Shown: positions 35,162 to 44,231 of the stretch, in pieces
How the letters are laid out: every line of letters starts with the position of its first letter
Numbering within the stretch: the first letter of the stretch is position 1
Assembly: GCF_948329515.1 (NCBI RefSeq)
Contig: NZ_CAOJCN010000011.1
Coordinates: 62,001-126,000 of the forward strand
DNA: 64,000 nt
Source of the DNA: Cohnella rhizoplanae
GTDB taxonomy: Bacteria > Bacillota > Bacilli > Paenibacillales > Paenibacillaceae
Direction: 5' to 3'
The notes under the pieces: generated by a model
The model's input: only the letters and a program-made list of their open reading frames with translations
Database searches by the model: none
Told to the model about the DNA's origin: nothing
Program-made: the position numbers and the translations under genes

Positions 35162-36988
35162 ATGGCAGTCGGACAATGGATGCCGGCGTTGCTGTTCGCC
35201 GCGACGGCGCTCATGCTGCTCATCGCTTGTCTCGCCTATCAGAAGCGCCATCTGCAGGTCGCGCGCACGATGATCGGCACAATGCTCGCGGCATCGTTCT
35301 ACGCAGCGGGCTACGCGTTCGAGCTGATGAGCGGGACGCTGCGCGGCGTCAAACTCTCCCTGCAGATCGAGTACCTGGGCATTCCGTTCGTGACGGCATG
35401 CTGGCTGCTGCTGGCGATCCAGTCCACGGGGACGGCTGGGGCCGTGTCGAGACGGCTCGTCGGCTGGCTCATGATCGTGCCCGTCGCGACCTTCCTGCTC
35501 CATCTCACCAATGGCTGGCATGGTCTGGTGTACGAGGCCTATGTCTTGAATACGGACGGCGGCTTGCCGCCGTATTCGACCGTCAAGGGCCCCTGGTACG
35601 CCGTCCATGCCATGTACAATTACGGTATCCTTGCGGCGGGCCTGCTCTTGTTCTTCCCGATGTACTGGCGCTCGCAGCGGGATTCGCGGCGACAGATCCT
35701 CATCCTCATTATAGGCGCGGCCGCTCCGGCGCTTTGCAACGCGGCGTTCTTTTTCGGCGTGCGCTTCGACTTTACCCCCTTCGGCTTCGCCGTCTCAGGC
35801 CTCGTCTACGCCTGGGGCATCTTCAAGTTCAACCTGCTGCGGCTGACGCCGCTCGCGCTCGCCAAGGTGTTCGATACGATCCGGGACGGAGCGGTGTTGC
35901 TGGACCACGAGGATCGGATCGTCAGCAGCAACGCGGCGGCCGAGCATATCTTCCCCGCGCTGCGCGGAGCCGGCCGGTCTCCGGCCCATGCGCGGGACAT
36001 CTGGCCCGATGGCCGCGAGCTGCTGGGCCGCATCGCCGCGGCCGACGGCAGAGAGGACCGCTTCCCGCTCGTCCATGCGGACGGAGGCGGCCGCGCGAGG
36101 CATTATATTTGCAGCCTGTCCTTTCTCTACGACCGGGGGATGTCGCCCATAGGCAAGCTGCTCATGCTCAGCGACGTCACCGAGCTCAAGGAGAACGAGG
36201 AGAGGCTGCGCGAGAGCGCCCGCCAGCTGTCCGAGCTGAACGCATTTAAGGATAAGCTTTTCACCGTGATGGCCCATGACATCCGGGACCCGATCGCGCT
36301 GCTCGTCAGTCTCACGGAGCTGCTGGAGGAGGAGCCGGCTGCCGACGATCCGGCCCATGCCGACGTGTACCGGGAGATCAAGGGGCAGCTGCGCGGCACG
36401 TTCCGGCTGGTGGACAATCTGCTCGACTGGTACCGGAGCCAGAACGGTCAGGTCGCGTTTCGCCCCACGGCCTGGAATCTCGGCCAGGTCGTCCGGCAGG
36501 CGCTGTCCGCGGCGGGTCCGAGAGCGGGCATGAAGCGCATCGCGCTGTCCTGCGACGTCGACGGCGCGCTCTCGGTGCTGGCCGACAAGGAGATGCTCGA
36601 CCTCGTTTTCCGCAATCTGCTGTCCAACGCGGTCAAGTTCACGGGCATGGACGGCGCGATCGAGGTTCTCGCGGAGCGGGCAGGGGATCGGGTACGCGTC
36701 CGCGTCCGGGATGACGGCGCGGGCATCGACGAGGAGACGTCCCGGCTGCTCCGCCAGGAGGAGCTGTTCGTGAAGGCGCGGGGATTCGACCGGGAGGGCG
36801 GAGAGATGCGGTTCGGATTGGTGCTGACGCGCGAGTTCCTGCGGCTGCACGGCGGGAGTCTTGCGTTCGACAGCGCCCCCGGCAAGGGAACGACGTTCGT
36901 ATTCACGCTGCCTGCGGCGGCGGAGGCCGGCGAGACGGCAGAGCTAGACGGAACGGAGGCGACCGGGCATGAACGTTATATTGGTTGA
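35162..36988 (+). CDS. Sensor histidine kinase with 7TM N-terminal domain and PAS domain
   Basis: 608 residues. Seven membrane helices (about 8-225) form the histidine-kinase 7TM domain, followed by a PAS domain (about 236-345, FDTIRDGAVLLDHEDRIVSSN), a HisKA domain with H-box FTVMAHDIRDPI (His 372), and an HATPase_c domain with N-box NLLSNAVKF and G-boxes DDGAGID and GKGTTFVF. AAAGGAGG precedes ATG 35162. The last 20 bp overlap the response regulator gene. The ligand is unknown; 7TM kinases of this class are thought to sense membrane-soluble or cell-surface signals. Confidence 0.92.
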   Translation: MAVGQWMPALLFAATALMLLIACLAYQKRHLQVARTMIGTMLAASFYAAGYAFELMSGTLRGVKLSLQIEYLGIPFVTACWLLLAIQSTGTAGAVSRRLVGWLMIVPVATFLLHLTNGWHGLVYEAYVLNTDGGLPPYSTVKGPWYAVHAMYNYGILAAGLLLFFPMYWRSQRDSRRQILILIIGAAAPALCNAAFFFGVRFDFTPFGFAVSGLVYAWGIFKFNLLRLTPLALAKVFDTIRDGAVLLDHEDRIVSSNAAAEHIFPALRGAGRSPAHARDIWPDGRELLGRIAAADGREDRFPLVHADGGGRARHYICSLSFLYDRGMSPIGKLLMLSDVTELKENEERLRESARQLSELNAFKDKLFTVMAHDIRDPIALLVSLTELLEEEPAADDPAHADVYREIKGQLRGTFRLVDNLLDWYRSQNGQVAFRPTAWNLGQVVRQALSAAGPRAGMKRIALSCDVDGALSVLADKEMLDLVFRNLLSNAVKFTGMDGAIEVLAERAGDRVRVRVRDDGAGIDEETSRLLRQEELFVKARGFDREGGEMRFGLVLTREFLRLHGGSLAFDSAPGKGTTFVFTLPAAAEAGETAELDGTEATGHERYIG

Positions 36989-38117
36989 CGACGAGCCGGT
37001 CATGCATCTCATCATGCGGAGGATGCTGGCCAAGTTTGCCGAGGTGCGGATCGCGGGGGTGTTCACGGATACGGAGTCGGCGGCGGATTGCCTGCTCGGC
37101 GGGGAGGAGATCGGACTCGCGTTCGTGGACATCTCGATGCCGGGCGAGAACGGGCTCGAGTTCGCAGCCCGCATGGAGAATGCCGGCAGCCGGGCCCGGA
37201 TCGTCTTCGTGACGTCCCACAAGGAGTTCGCGCTGCGCGCGTTCGAGCTGTCGGCGGTGGACTACCTGGTGAAGCCGGTATCGCAGGAGCGGCTCGAGCG
37301 CACGGTTCATCGCGCGCTGACCGCTGGCGCGGGCAAGGCAGCCGCGCTCCCGGACGCCGCGGAACGCACGGCCCGTCCGATCTCCGTAACGACGCTCGGC
37401 GACTTTTCGGTCGGCGGCGACCTGGGCCGCGTCAAGTGGATCTCGAACAAGAGCGCCGAGCTGTTCGCCTACCTGCTCATGAACCGCGGGAAAAGGATCG
37501 CCCGCTCCCGGCTGATCGAGGATATATTCGGCGGCATGACGCCCGGCAACGCGGAAAAATACTTGAACACGGCCGTCTACCAGCTGCGCAAGTCGCTCGA
37601 GCCGATCGGGCTGCGGGAGGCCGTACGCTCGGAGAACGACGGCTATGCGCTCGAGCTGCCGGGGGCCTCCGTCGATTACGAGACGTTCGAGCGGCGGATC
37701 GCGGCATGGAACGGGGCGGACGGCTTCGATGCGGAGGCCGCGCTCGGCGCCGAGCGTCTGTACACGGGGGATCTTTTCGGCAACAAGTCTTATGTATGGG
37801 CGACCTATGAGACGGAACGGCTCGCCAAGGCCTACGGCGCCTACGTCCTGCTGCTGGCGGAGAGGCTCGCGGAGACGGGGGAGACGGGGACGGCGTCTAA
37901 GCTCCTGCTCAAGCTGCACGCCCGCGATCCGCTCGCCGAGACGACGATTCGGCATTTGATGAAGCTGTATGCGCGAGAGGGCAATAAGAAGGCGCTCACC
38001 GCCCAGTACACCGACTACGTCAAGCTGCTGAACCGGGAGCTGGGCATCCGCCCCTCCAAGGACCTGCTGCTGCTGTACGATTCGCTCGTCAGCGGACTGG
38101 CGGACGCGGGCAGATAA
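36969..38117 (+). CDS. Response regulator with OmpR-type DNA-binding and BTAD (SARP-like) domain
   Basis: 382 residues. Receiver domain 1-120 with Asp 7/8, phosphoacceptor Asp 54 (FVDISMPGENG), Thr in FVTSHKE and Lys in DYLVKPV. Then a winged-helix domain (about 137-225; NKSAELFAYLLMNRGKRIARSRLIEDIFGG) and a bacterial transcriptional activation domain of TPR-like helices (about 230-378; ELGIRPSKDLLLLYDSLV). The receiver-wHTH-BTAD order is found in a group of Paenibacillaceae/Bacillaceae regulators and in actinobacterial SARPs. It is translationally coupled to the kinase. Targets are unknown. Confidence 0.92.
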   Translation: MNVILVDDEPVMHLIMRRMLAKFAEVRIAGVFTDTESAADCLLGGEEIGLAFVDISMPGENGLEFAARMENAGSRARIVFVTSHKEFALRAFELSAVDYLVKPVSQERLERTVHRALTAGAGKAAALPDAAERTARPISVTTLGDFSVGGDLGRVKWISNKSAELFAYLLMNRGKRIARSRLIEDIFGGMTPGNAEKYLNTAVYQLRKSLEPIGLREAVRSENDGYALELPGASVDYETFERRIAAWNGADGFDAEAALGAERLYTGDLFGNKSYVWATYETERLAKAYGAYVLLLAERLAETGETGTASKLLLKLHARDPLAETTIRHLMKLYAREGNKKALTAQYTDYVKLLNRELGIRPSKDLLLLYDSLVSGLADAGR

Positions 38118-38232
38118 GATCGCCGCTTTACCTTCTGATAATCCTGGCTTTACATCGGCAAGCTACAATGGGGCTGCGGCTCGCTCTTTTTTACGAACAG
38201 CCGGACATTCGCTATCTAAAGGAGAGCCCGAC

Positions 38233-38886
38233 ATGGGGATACACGCCTACTTCAGGTCGCTGGACGTGCTCGACCGGATCATTCGCTGTCCCGGCAAGTT
38301 CAAGTTCGAAGAGCATAGCGTCGCCGCGCATTCGTGGAAGGTCGTCCAGTACGCCAAGACGTTCGCGGATATCGAGGAGCAGCAGGGCGCGACGATCGAT
38401 TGGAAAAAGCTGTACCGGATCACGAGCAGCCACGATTACGGCGAAATCTTTATTGGCGATATCAAGACGCCCGTCAAGCATTCCTCCATGCAGCTGCGCA
38501 CGCTGCTGCAGCGCGTCGAGGAGGGCATGATCCATAACTTTATCGAAGAGCATATCCCGCGCGAGTTCAAGGCGATCTTCCAGGAGCAGCTGCGGGAGGG
38601 CAAGGACCAGTCGATAGAAGGCCTGATTCTGGAGGCGGCAGACAAGCTGGACCAGGTGTACGAGGCGTTCTCCGAGCTGCAGCGGGGCAATACGGAAAAA
38701 GAGTTCGTCTCGATGTACAGGCACGCGCTGCTCAGCATCCGGCGCATCCCGCTCAAGTGCGTGGACTACTTCTTCGACAGCATCCTGCCGGACCTGGTAA
38801 GCGAGGAGTCGATGTCGCCCGTGGACATCCGCAAGATCACCGAAGAGGCGCTGGCGTCCTCGCCGTCGCAGCCGTATCCGGCCTGA
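38233..38886 (+). CDS. yfbR: HD-domain 5'-deoxynucleotidase, YfbR-like
   Basis: 217 residues. The HD hydrolase metal ligands are seen as EEHSVAAHSWKV (first His), ITSSHDYGEIFIGDI (HD) and a late Asp in EAADKLDQVYEA. E. coli YfbR dephosphorylates deoxyribonucleoside 5'-monophosphates in the cytosol (known); the exact substrate here is inferred. AAAGGAG lies 8-9 bp before ATG 38233. It is a single gene after the two-component pair and is followed by repeat array E1. Confidence 0.85.
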   Translation: MGIHAYFRSLDVLDRIIRCPGKFKFEEHSVAAHSWKVVQYAKTFADIEEQQGATIDWKKLYRITSSHDYGEIFIGDIKTPVKHSSMQLRTLLQRVEEGMIHNFIEEHIPREFKAIFQEQLREGKDQSIEGLILEAADKLDQVYEAFSELQRGNTEKEFVSMYRHALLSIRRIPLKCVDYFFDSILPDLVSEESMSPVDIRKITEEALASSPSQPYPA

Positions 38887-38894
38887 AGGCGGCC

Positions 38895-39124
38895 GATGGC
38901 CTTCACTACGAGAGGCGTTGCGCCAAACGGGCGCCCGCTCAGGCCAATCGCCTTCACTACGAGAGGCGTTGCGCCCAACGGGCGCCCGCTGACGCCCATC
39001 GCCTTCACTACGAGAGGCGATGCGTCCATCGAGCGCGCGCCCAGGCCAATCGCCTTCACCACAAGAGGCGATTCCCCCGCTTACGCCAAAAAAAGGCCCA
39101 ACGCCATCTCTACGAGAGGCATTG
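38895..39124. repeat. Tandem palindromic array, family E, locus 1 (5 units of 51 bp)
   Basis: CCTTCACTACGAGAGG cores, flanked by complementary ATCG/CGAT-type arms, begin at about 38900, 38951, 39002, 39053 and 39104, exactly 51 bp apart, decaying toward the last copy. The last copy is embedded in a terminator hairpin. The same element, in reverse orientation, makes array E2 at 50.4-50.7 kb. Both arrays lie between convergent genes. Confidence 0.93.
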
Positions 39125-39133
39125 GGCCTTTTT
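39088..39133. terminator. Bidirectional terminator built on a family-E repeat copy
   Basis: AAAAAGGCCCAACGCC (39090-39105) pairs with GGCATTGGGCCTTTTT (39118-39133, one mismatch). It serves yfbR on the plus strand and the DUF4097 gene on the minus strand. Confidence 0.85.
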
Positions 39134-39138
39134 AGCGC

Positions 39139-40050
39139 TTACTCCGACGTTTCCACCCGGATACTGCCGCTGTCCGTGCGCACCTTCAGCACATCGGTCG
39201 ACTGTCCCGGCGAGTCCGGCGCGTGGATCGAGCCCGAGTCCGACCGGAGGTCGTACTGGCCCGCGAAGGCCGCGGTCAGCTCGACGCGCACGCTGCCGGA
39301 GTCCGTCTTGACGCTCGACGACGACGTATCCTGCTTCTGCAGCCGGACGCTGCCCGAATCGGAGTCGATCGCGGCCGCGCCGGTAAGAGCGGCCAGCTTG
39401 ATCGAGCCCGAGTCCGTCGACACGCTTGCGTCCCCCTTCATACCGTCGCCTTGCACGCTGCCGGAATCCGTTTTTACCGTCACCTGCTCGGCCGCGATGC
39501 CGCTCAGTCTCACCGATCCCGAGTCGGCCTTGAGCTCGAGCGTTCCGGCTTCGATGTTCGACGCCCTCAGCGCCCCCGAGTCGGAGCTGATCTCGACCGT
39601 CCGCGCCTTGGATCCGTCCACGCTCACCGAGCCCGAATCCGACTTCACCGTGACGGCATCCAGCCGTCCGGCGCCGCTCAACGCGACGACGATCTCCTGC
39701 TTGCGGCTGCTGAAGTCGAGGTCCATGTTGAACCACTTGAACTTGGTGTTGAGGTTCAGCTCCAGCTTGCCGTCGCGCACCGTGACGTCGGACAGCCGGT
39801 CGATGACCTCCTGTTCCTCTCTTCCGTTCAGCGTGACCGAATTCCGGCCGTCCGTACTGGGCACGAACCGCACGTTCAAGCTCTTGGCTTCTCCGTTAAT
39901 CGTGAGTTGCCTCAGCTCTCCCTCGCCGAACGTCCATGCTTGCGAATGCGTCTCGAGCGGGTCCGCGAAGTGGAATTTGTAATAAGCCGCGCCGCCGAGA
40001 CCGATCAAGATCAGGCCGATTGCGATCGTAATCCAAGATACTTTCTTCAT
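39139..40050 (-). CDS. DUF4097-type beta-helix protein with nine DSG repeats
   Basis: 303 residues. One N-terminal membrane anchor (about 5-25), a spacer, then a right-handed beta-strand repeat region (about 130-300) in which the motif DSG(S/A)(V/I/L) occurs nine times at roughly 19-22 residue steps. This is the DUF4097/adhesin-like fold of B. subtilis YvlB-type proteins; a role in envelope stress sensing or surface adhesion is inferred only. The gene upstream encodes a membrane protein and ends 1 bp before this start, so the two form an operon. Confidence 0.82.
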   Translation of the reverse strand: MKKVSWITIAIGLILIGLGGAAYYKFHFADPLETHSQAWTFGEGELRQLTINGEAKSLNVRFVPSTDGRNSVTLNGREEQEVIDRLSDVTVRDGKLELNLNTKFKWFNMDLDFSSRKQEIVVALSGAGRLDAVTVKSDSGSVSVDGSKARTVEISSDSGALRASNIEAGTLELKADSGSVRLSGIAAEQVTVKTDSGSVQGDGMKGDASVSTDSGSIKLAALTGAAAIDSDSGSVRLQKQDTSSSSVKTDSGSVRVELTAAFAGQYDLRSDSGSIHAPDSPGQSTDVLKVRTDSGSIRVETSE

Positions 40051-40051
40051 A

Positions 40052-40381
40052 TTATATAGCCCTACCTTTCCGAATCCGGTTCGTCCAGTCCAATGCGCCG
40101 GCCGTCAGGCGGATGCCGGTCTTGAATGCCGCGACCGTGCCGAGGGCTGCGAGCATGCCGACGCCGGTAGCTGCCAAGCTGGCGTACATCTTGGCCGGGT
40201 AGCCGTAGCCGTAGAGCGCCCAGTCCGCGAGCACGGCGAGCGGCGCGGCGATCAGGGCGACATTGGCCGCCGCCAGGGCTGACAGCGCAGCCCATAACGC
40301 GAGCCACAGCGGGATCGCGACGATGCCGATCAATGCCAGCATCGCGGTCGCGAGCGGCCCGGCCGATTTGTTCTCGTTCAT
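40052..40381 (-). CDS. Small polytopic membrane protein, operon partner of the DUF4097 protein
   Basis: 109 residues from ATG 40381; GAGGA at 40388-40392 directly abuts the other ATG (40387) and is correctly spaced for 40381. Two to three hydrophobic segments fill residues about 10-90 and it ends in a basic tail (TNRIRKGRAI). In other Firmicutes DUF4097 genes follow DUF1700/HAAS proteins, whose C-terminal membrane part this resembles; the soluble HAAS domain is missing here. It might be a reduced version of that family. Confidence 0.65.
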   Translation of the reverse strand: MNENKSAGPLATAMLALIGIVAIPLWLALWAALSALAAANVALIAAPLAVLADWALYGYGYPAKMYASLAATGVGMLAALGTVAAFKTGIRLTAGALDWTNRIRKGRAI

Positions 40382-40668
40382 GTTCATTCCTCGTTTCTAT
40401 GCCGATGGCTTAGCCTGAATAATTCCTTGCCTGCCGCTTCATTATAGGACGGTGACGGGAGCTGCGGTAACGGACGGCGGTTGGAATGCGTCTCCGCCTT
40501 AGGTCTAGGAAGATTATAGCAGTTGGACGCTTGCGCGGCTTGCTTTCGTTTGGAGGCCGATCACCCCGGGTAACAAACAATAGGGCTCACATGCAGCCTT
40601 GACAGTTGAATCGAGCACGGACAGCGCGGATCGGCTATGGAGTTTAGGCAGATTCGGACTATATTTTG

Positions 40669-40696
40669 TCACAATTCTGTGATAGAATGTTCACAG
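40669..40696 (+). promoter_or_regulatory. Extended -10 promoter overlapped by two nested inverted repeats
   Basis: TCACA-ATTC-TGTGA (40669-40682) and CTGTGA-N8-TCACAG (40677-40696) share the middle half-site and overlap TGATAGAAT (40680-40688), an extended -10 for the small membrane gene. The half-sites resemble Crp/Fnr or Rex half-sites but the spacings do not fit them. The rest of the gap (40382-40665) shows no gene. Confidence 0.45.
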
Positions 40697-40728
40697 ATAG
40701 CGTTTCCACCGAAGGGAGCTGTTCACAA

Positions 40729-40968
40729 GTGAGAAAAGACATGACGATCGCGTTGAAATGGACCGCGGCGGTTATTATTGCATTTGGCGTAATCTGCAGC
40801 GCTTTGAATATGAACGAATTTAACGACGGCAACTTGGGACTGATGATCGGCATCGGCTTCCTCGTAGGCGGACTGCAGATCCTGCTGTTCGGCGTAGCCG
40901 CTCCGCTGATGATGAAGAAGTCGGATCTCGAGCCCGAAGGCCTGGACCAGGTCGAAGATCTCGCTTAA
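40729..40968 (+). CDS. Small membrane protein of unknown function
   Basis: 79 residues from GTG 40729, with GGGAG 10 bp upstream; the frame is open further up to 40666, but that would cover the promoter element. Two hydrophobic segments (about 8-24 and 36-58) flank NMNEFNDGN, followed by an acidic tail (SDLEPEGLDQVEDLA). Not recognised as a named family. It has its own terminator, so it is probably not co-transcribed with qoxABCD downstream, although read-through is possible. Confidence 0.7.
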   Translation: MRKDMTIALKWTAAVIIAFGVICSALNMNEFNDGNLGLMIGIGFLVGGLQILLFGVAAPLMMKKSDLEPEGLDQVEDLA

Positions 40969-41002
40969 CCCGGCGCCGCCGGAACAACCGATTCAGCCAA
41001 AG

Positions 41003-41046
41003 ACTGCCTGCGCAGAGAGACTTCTCCGCGTTAGGCAGTTTTTTTG
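41003..41046 (+). terminator. Rho-independent terminator
   Basis: ACTGCCT (41003-41009) pairs with AGGCAGT (41033-41039), with an inner GCG/CGC pairing, followed by seven T. Between it and qoxA (41047-41233) lies an AT-rich leader with an inverted repeat TTGTT-TG-AACAA at 41053-41064; no clear promoter was found. Confidence 0.85.
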
Positions 41047-41233
41047 TTGCGATTGTTTGAACAAAGGTCGAATTGGTGAACAATTTATTGCTAAATATCA
41101 AACAAACATTGACGCATTTGTTAACAGCAGCGCCGTGGCCTCCGGTATTTGATATGTTAAGGACATAGCGCGGAACTCTGACGAGAGGGACCGCGGGCCA
41201 CGGCGCCAAGCCGCAATCAAGGAGTGTGAGCAA

Positions 41234-42259
41234 ATGAAGTACAAAGGGTGGTTCATGCGGGCGGCGGCGCTCCTGCCGCTGGCGCTGATGACGTTCCTGC
41301 TGTCCGGCTGCGGCGACGTAGTCGTCCTCGATCCCAAAGGAGAGATCGGCAAGCAGCAGCTTGACCTGATTTATATCACGACGGGGCTTTGCCTCATTAT
41401 TATCGTGCCTGTCCTGATCTTGACGTTCTGGATCGCTTGGAAATACCGGGCGAAGAGCAAAAAGAAAGAAGCGTACCAGCCGGAGTGGGATCACAGCACG
41501 AAGCTGGAAGCCATCTGGTGGGGCGTGCCGATCCTGATCATCCTGCTGATCGCCATCGTCACGGTGCAATACAGCTACAAGCTGGAGCCGTCCAAGGCGA
41601 TCGCATCCGACGAGAAGCCGATCACGATCCAGGTCGTGGCGCTGGACTGGAAGTGGCTCTTCCTCTATCCGGAGCAAGGCATCGCTACGGTCAATTACAT
41701 CCAGTTCCCTGAAAAGGTGCCGGTACAGTTTCAGTTGACCGCAGACGCGCCGATGAACTCGTTCTGGATCCCGCAGCTCGGCGGCCAGATCTATACGATG
41801 TCGGGCATGGCGATGAAGCTGCATCTGATCGCGGACGAACCGGGCGATTACTTCGGCACGGGCGCGAACTTCAGCGGCGAATACTTCGGCAAGATGACGT
41901 TTAACGCCAAGGCGACGTCCCGAGCCGACTTCGACAAGTGGGTAGCGGACGTGAAACAATCGTACCCCGCGATGAGCAAGGAGGGCTACGACGAGCTGGC
42001 GAAGCCGGATACATCCTTGGTACGGTCCTTCTCCGCCTTCCCGAACGGTCTGTTCGACGGCATCGTGAACAAGTACGTCGTGGCAGGCGAATCCGGCCAT
42101 CACCACGGCGGCAGCGACGCGGATGCATCCAAGGAAGAGACTTCCGTCACTGAAAATCACGAAGGCCACGATATGGGCGATATGGATATGAGCGAGATGG
42201 ACATGGGCGATATGGACATGTCCGGCGCGGACGATCAAGGCGCCGCGCATCAACATTAA
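41234..42259 (+). CDS. qoxA: Quinol oxidase subunit II (QoxA/CyoA type) with Met/His-rich tail
   Basis: 341 residues. Lipobox FLLSGC (Cys about 26), two membrane helices (about 40-65 and 90-112), and a cupredoxin domain (about 125-240; DWKWLF, PMNSFWIPQLGGQIYTMSGM). The CuA ligands of cytochrome c oxidases (CxxxCGxxH) are absent and the site reads GEYFGKM, so it is a quinol, not cytochrome c, oxidase. The last 50 residues hold about seven His and seven Met (HDMGDMDMSEMDMG type), suggestive of copper binding (inference). First gene of qoxABCD, 13 bp before qoxB. Confidence 0.93.
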   Translation: MKYKGWFMRAAALLPLALMTFLLSGCGDVVVLDPKGEIGKQQLDLIYITTGLCLIIIVPVLILTFWIAWKYRAKSKKKEAYQPEWDHSTKLEAIWWGVPILIILLIAIVTVQYSYKLEPSKAIASDEKPITIQVVALDWKWLFLYPEQGIATVNYIQFPEKVPVQFQLTADAPMNSFWIPQLGGQIYTMSGMAMKLHLIADEPGDYFGTGANFSGEYFGKMTFNAKATSRADFDKWVADVKQSYPAMSKEGYDELAKPDTSLVRSFSAFPNGLFDGIVNKYVVAGESGHHHGGSDADASKEETSVTENHEGHDMGDMDMSEMDMGDMDMSGADDQGAAHQH

Positions 42260-42272
42260 GGAGGGGACCCGA

Positions 42273-44231
42273 TTGAAGATTACCAAGCTATCCGATTTCT
42301 TCGTGACAGGGGACCCGCTCATCTACGGCGCCGACGTCGCGATCGGACTGACGATGGTCGCCATCGTCGTTGCGCTCACGGCGTTCAAGCGCTGGGGCTG
42401 GCTGTGGCGCGAATGGCTGACGACCGTCGATCACAAGCGGATCGGCATCATGTACGTCATCGCTTCGCTGCTGATGCTGTTCCGCGGGGGCGTCGACGCC
42501 TTGCTCATGCGGACGCAGCTGGCGCTGCCCGACAGCATGGAGTTTCTGAAGCCCGATCACTATAACGATATTTTCACCACGCACGGCGTCATCATGATCT
42601 TGTTCATGGCGATGCCGCTGATGTTCGGCCTGTTCAACCTGGTCGTGCCGCTGCAGATCGGCGCGCGCGACGTCGCGTTTCCGCTGCTCAACTCCCTCAG
42701 CTTCTGGCTGTTCTTCATGGGCGCGATGCTGTTCAACGTTTCGTTCGTCATCGGCGGCTCGCCGGAGGCCGGATGGCTGGCTTATCCGCCGCTCTCGGAG
42801 AAGATGTTCAGTCCGGGCGTCGGGCAGGACTTCTACATCTGGGGGATTCAGATCTCGGGTATCGGCTCGCTGATGACCGGCATTAACTTTATCGTCACGA
42901 TTCTGAAGATGCGCGCGCCTGGCATGAAGCTCATGAAGATGCCGATGTTCACCTGGTCGGTCCTCTCGAGCTGTCTGACGATCATTCTGGCGTTCCCGAT
43001 CCTGACGGTGACGCTGGCGCTGCTCTTCATCGACCGATACTTCGGCGCTCACTTCTTCACGCTCGACATGGGCGGCAACCCGATGATGTACATCAACCTC
43101 ATCTGGATGTGGGGTCACCCCGAAGTTTATATCGTCGTACTGCCGGCATTCGGCATATTCTCGGAGATCGTCGCCACCTTCTCCAAGAAGCGGCTGTTCG
43201 GCTACGGCTCCATGGTGTTCGCGCTGATGAGCATCAGCGTATTCTCGTTCTTCACCTGGGCTCACCACTTCTTCACGATGGGCTCGGGCGCCAACGTCAA
43301 CGCGTTCTTCGCGGTCACGACGATGATCATCGCGATACCGACCGGCGTCAAGATTTTTAACTGGCTGTTTACGATGTATAAAGGGAAAATTACGTTCGAG
43401 CTTCCGATGCTCTGGACGATGGCCTTCATTCCTTGCTTCGTCGTAGGCGGCATGACCGGCGTCATGCTGTCGGTCGCGCCGGCGGACTTCCAGTTCCACA
43501 ACAGCTACTTCCTGATCGCGCACTTCCATCAGGTACTCATCGGCGGCGTCGTATTCGGTTACTTCGCGGGTCTGTACTACTGGTGGCCGAAGGTGTTCGG
43601 CTTCAAGCTCAACGAGAAGCTCGGACGCTGGGCGTTCTGGCTGTGGAACATCGGCTTCTATGTTTGCTTCATGCCGCAGTACGTGCTAGGCCTCATGGGC
43701 ATGACGCGCCGCGTCAGCTCGTACAGCTGGGACACCGGCTGGTGGAGCTGGAACTTCGTCTCCACGATCGGCGGCTTCCTGATGGGGATCGGCTTCCTGT
43801 TCCAAGTGTGGCAGATTCTGCACAGCATCAAGTTTATGAAGCGGGTCAAAGGCGATCCGTGGGGCGGCCGCACGCTCGAGTGGTCCATCCCTTCGCCGGC
43901 GCCGTTCTACAACTTCGCGATCACGCCGAAGGTCGAAGGCAGAGACGACTGGTGGCGCCGCAAGGAGCTGGCCGCGCAGGGCATTCAAGATCCGCCGCCC
44001 AAGTACGAGCCGATCCACATGCCTAAGAATTCGGGCACGCCGATCGTCATGTCGGTCTTCTGGTTCATCCTCGGCTTCGGCTTCGTCTTCGACTGGCTGT
44101 GGCTGATTATACCGGGCGCGATCGGGATCGCAGGCACCATGCTGTATCATTCGTTTAACTACGACACGGATTATTACGTAACGGTCGACGAGATTAAGAA
44201 GACCGAAGCCAAAGCGGGGAGGGTTGTCTAA
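42273..44231 (+). CDS. qoxB: Quinol oxidase subunit I (QoxB)
   Basis: 652 residues with about fourteen to fifteen helices. Heme and copper ligands are all in place: FTTHGVIM (low-spin heme His), WGHPEVYIVVLP (CuB His with cross-linked Tyr), TWAHHFFT (two CuB His) and IAHFHQVLIGG (heme ligands). It reduces oxygen to water and pumps protons. The start is TTG at 42273 with AAGGAGGGG upstream. Its stop overlaps the start of qoxC by one base (TAATG). Confidence 0.97.
   Translation: MKITKLSDFFVTGDPLIYGADVAIGLTMVAIVVALTAFKRWGWLWREWLTTVDHKRIGIMYVIASLLMLFRGGVDALLMRTQLALPDSMEFLKPDHYNDIFTTHGVIMILFMAMPLMFGLFNLVVPLQIGARDVAFPLLNSLSFWLFFMGAMLFNVSFVIGGSPEAGWLAYPPLSEKMFSPGVGQDFYIWGIQISGIGSLMTGINFIVTILKMRAPGMKLMKMPMFTWSVLSSCLTIILAFPILTVTLALLFIDRYFGAHFFTLDMGGNPMMYINLIWMWGHPEVYIVVLPAFGIFSEIVATFSKKRLFGYGSMVFALMSISVFSFFTWAHHFFTMGSGANVNAFFAVTTMIIAIPTGVKIFNWLFTMYKGKITFELPMLWTMAFIPCFVVGGMTGVMLSVAPADFQFHNSYFLIAHFHQVLIGGVVFGYFAGLYYWWPKVFGFKLNEKLGRWAFWLWNIGFYVCFMPQYVLGLMGMTRRVSSYSWDTGWWSWNFVSTIGGFLMGIGFLFQVWQILHSIKFMKRVKGDPWGGRTLEWSIPSPAPFYNFAITPKVEGRDDWWRRKELAAQGIQDPPPKYEPIHMPKNSGTPIVMSVFWFILGFGFVFDWLWLIIPGAIGIAGTMLYHSFNYDTDYYVTVDEIKKTEAKAGRVV

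Noticed and set aside
41234..42259. Cytochrome c oxidase subunit II (CtaC)
   Set aside because: The CuA ligands are absent and no cytochrome c domain follows, so the quinol oxidase assignment is preferred.
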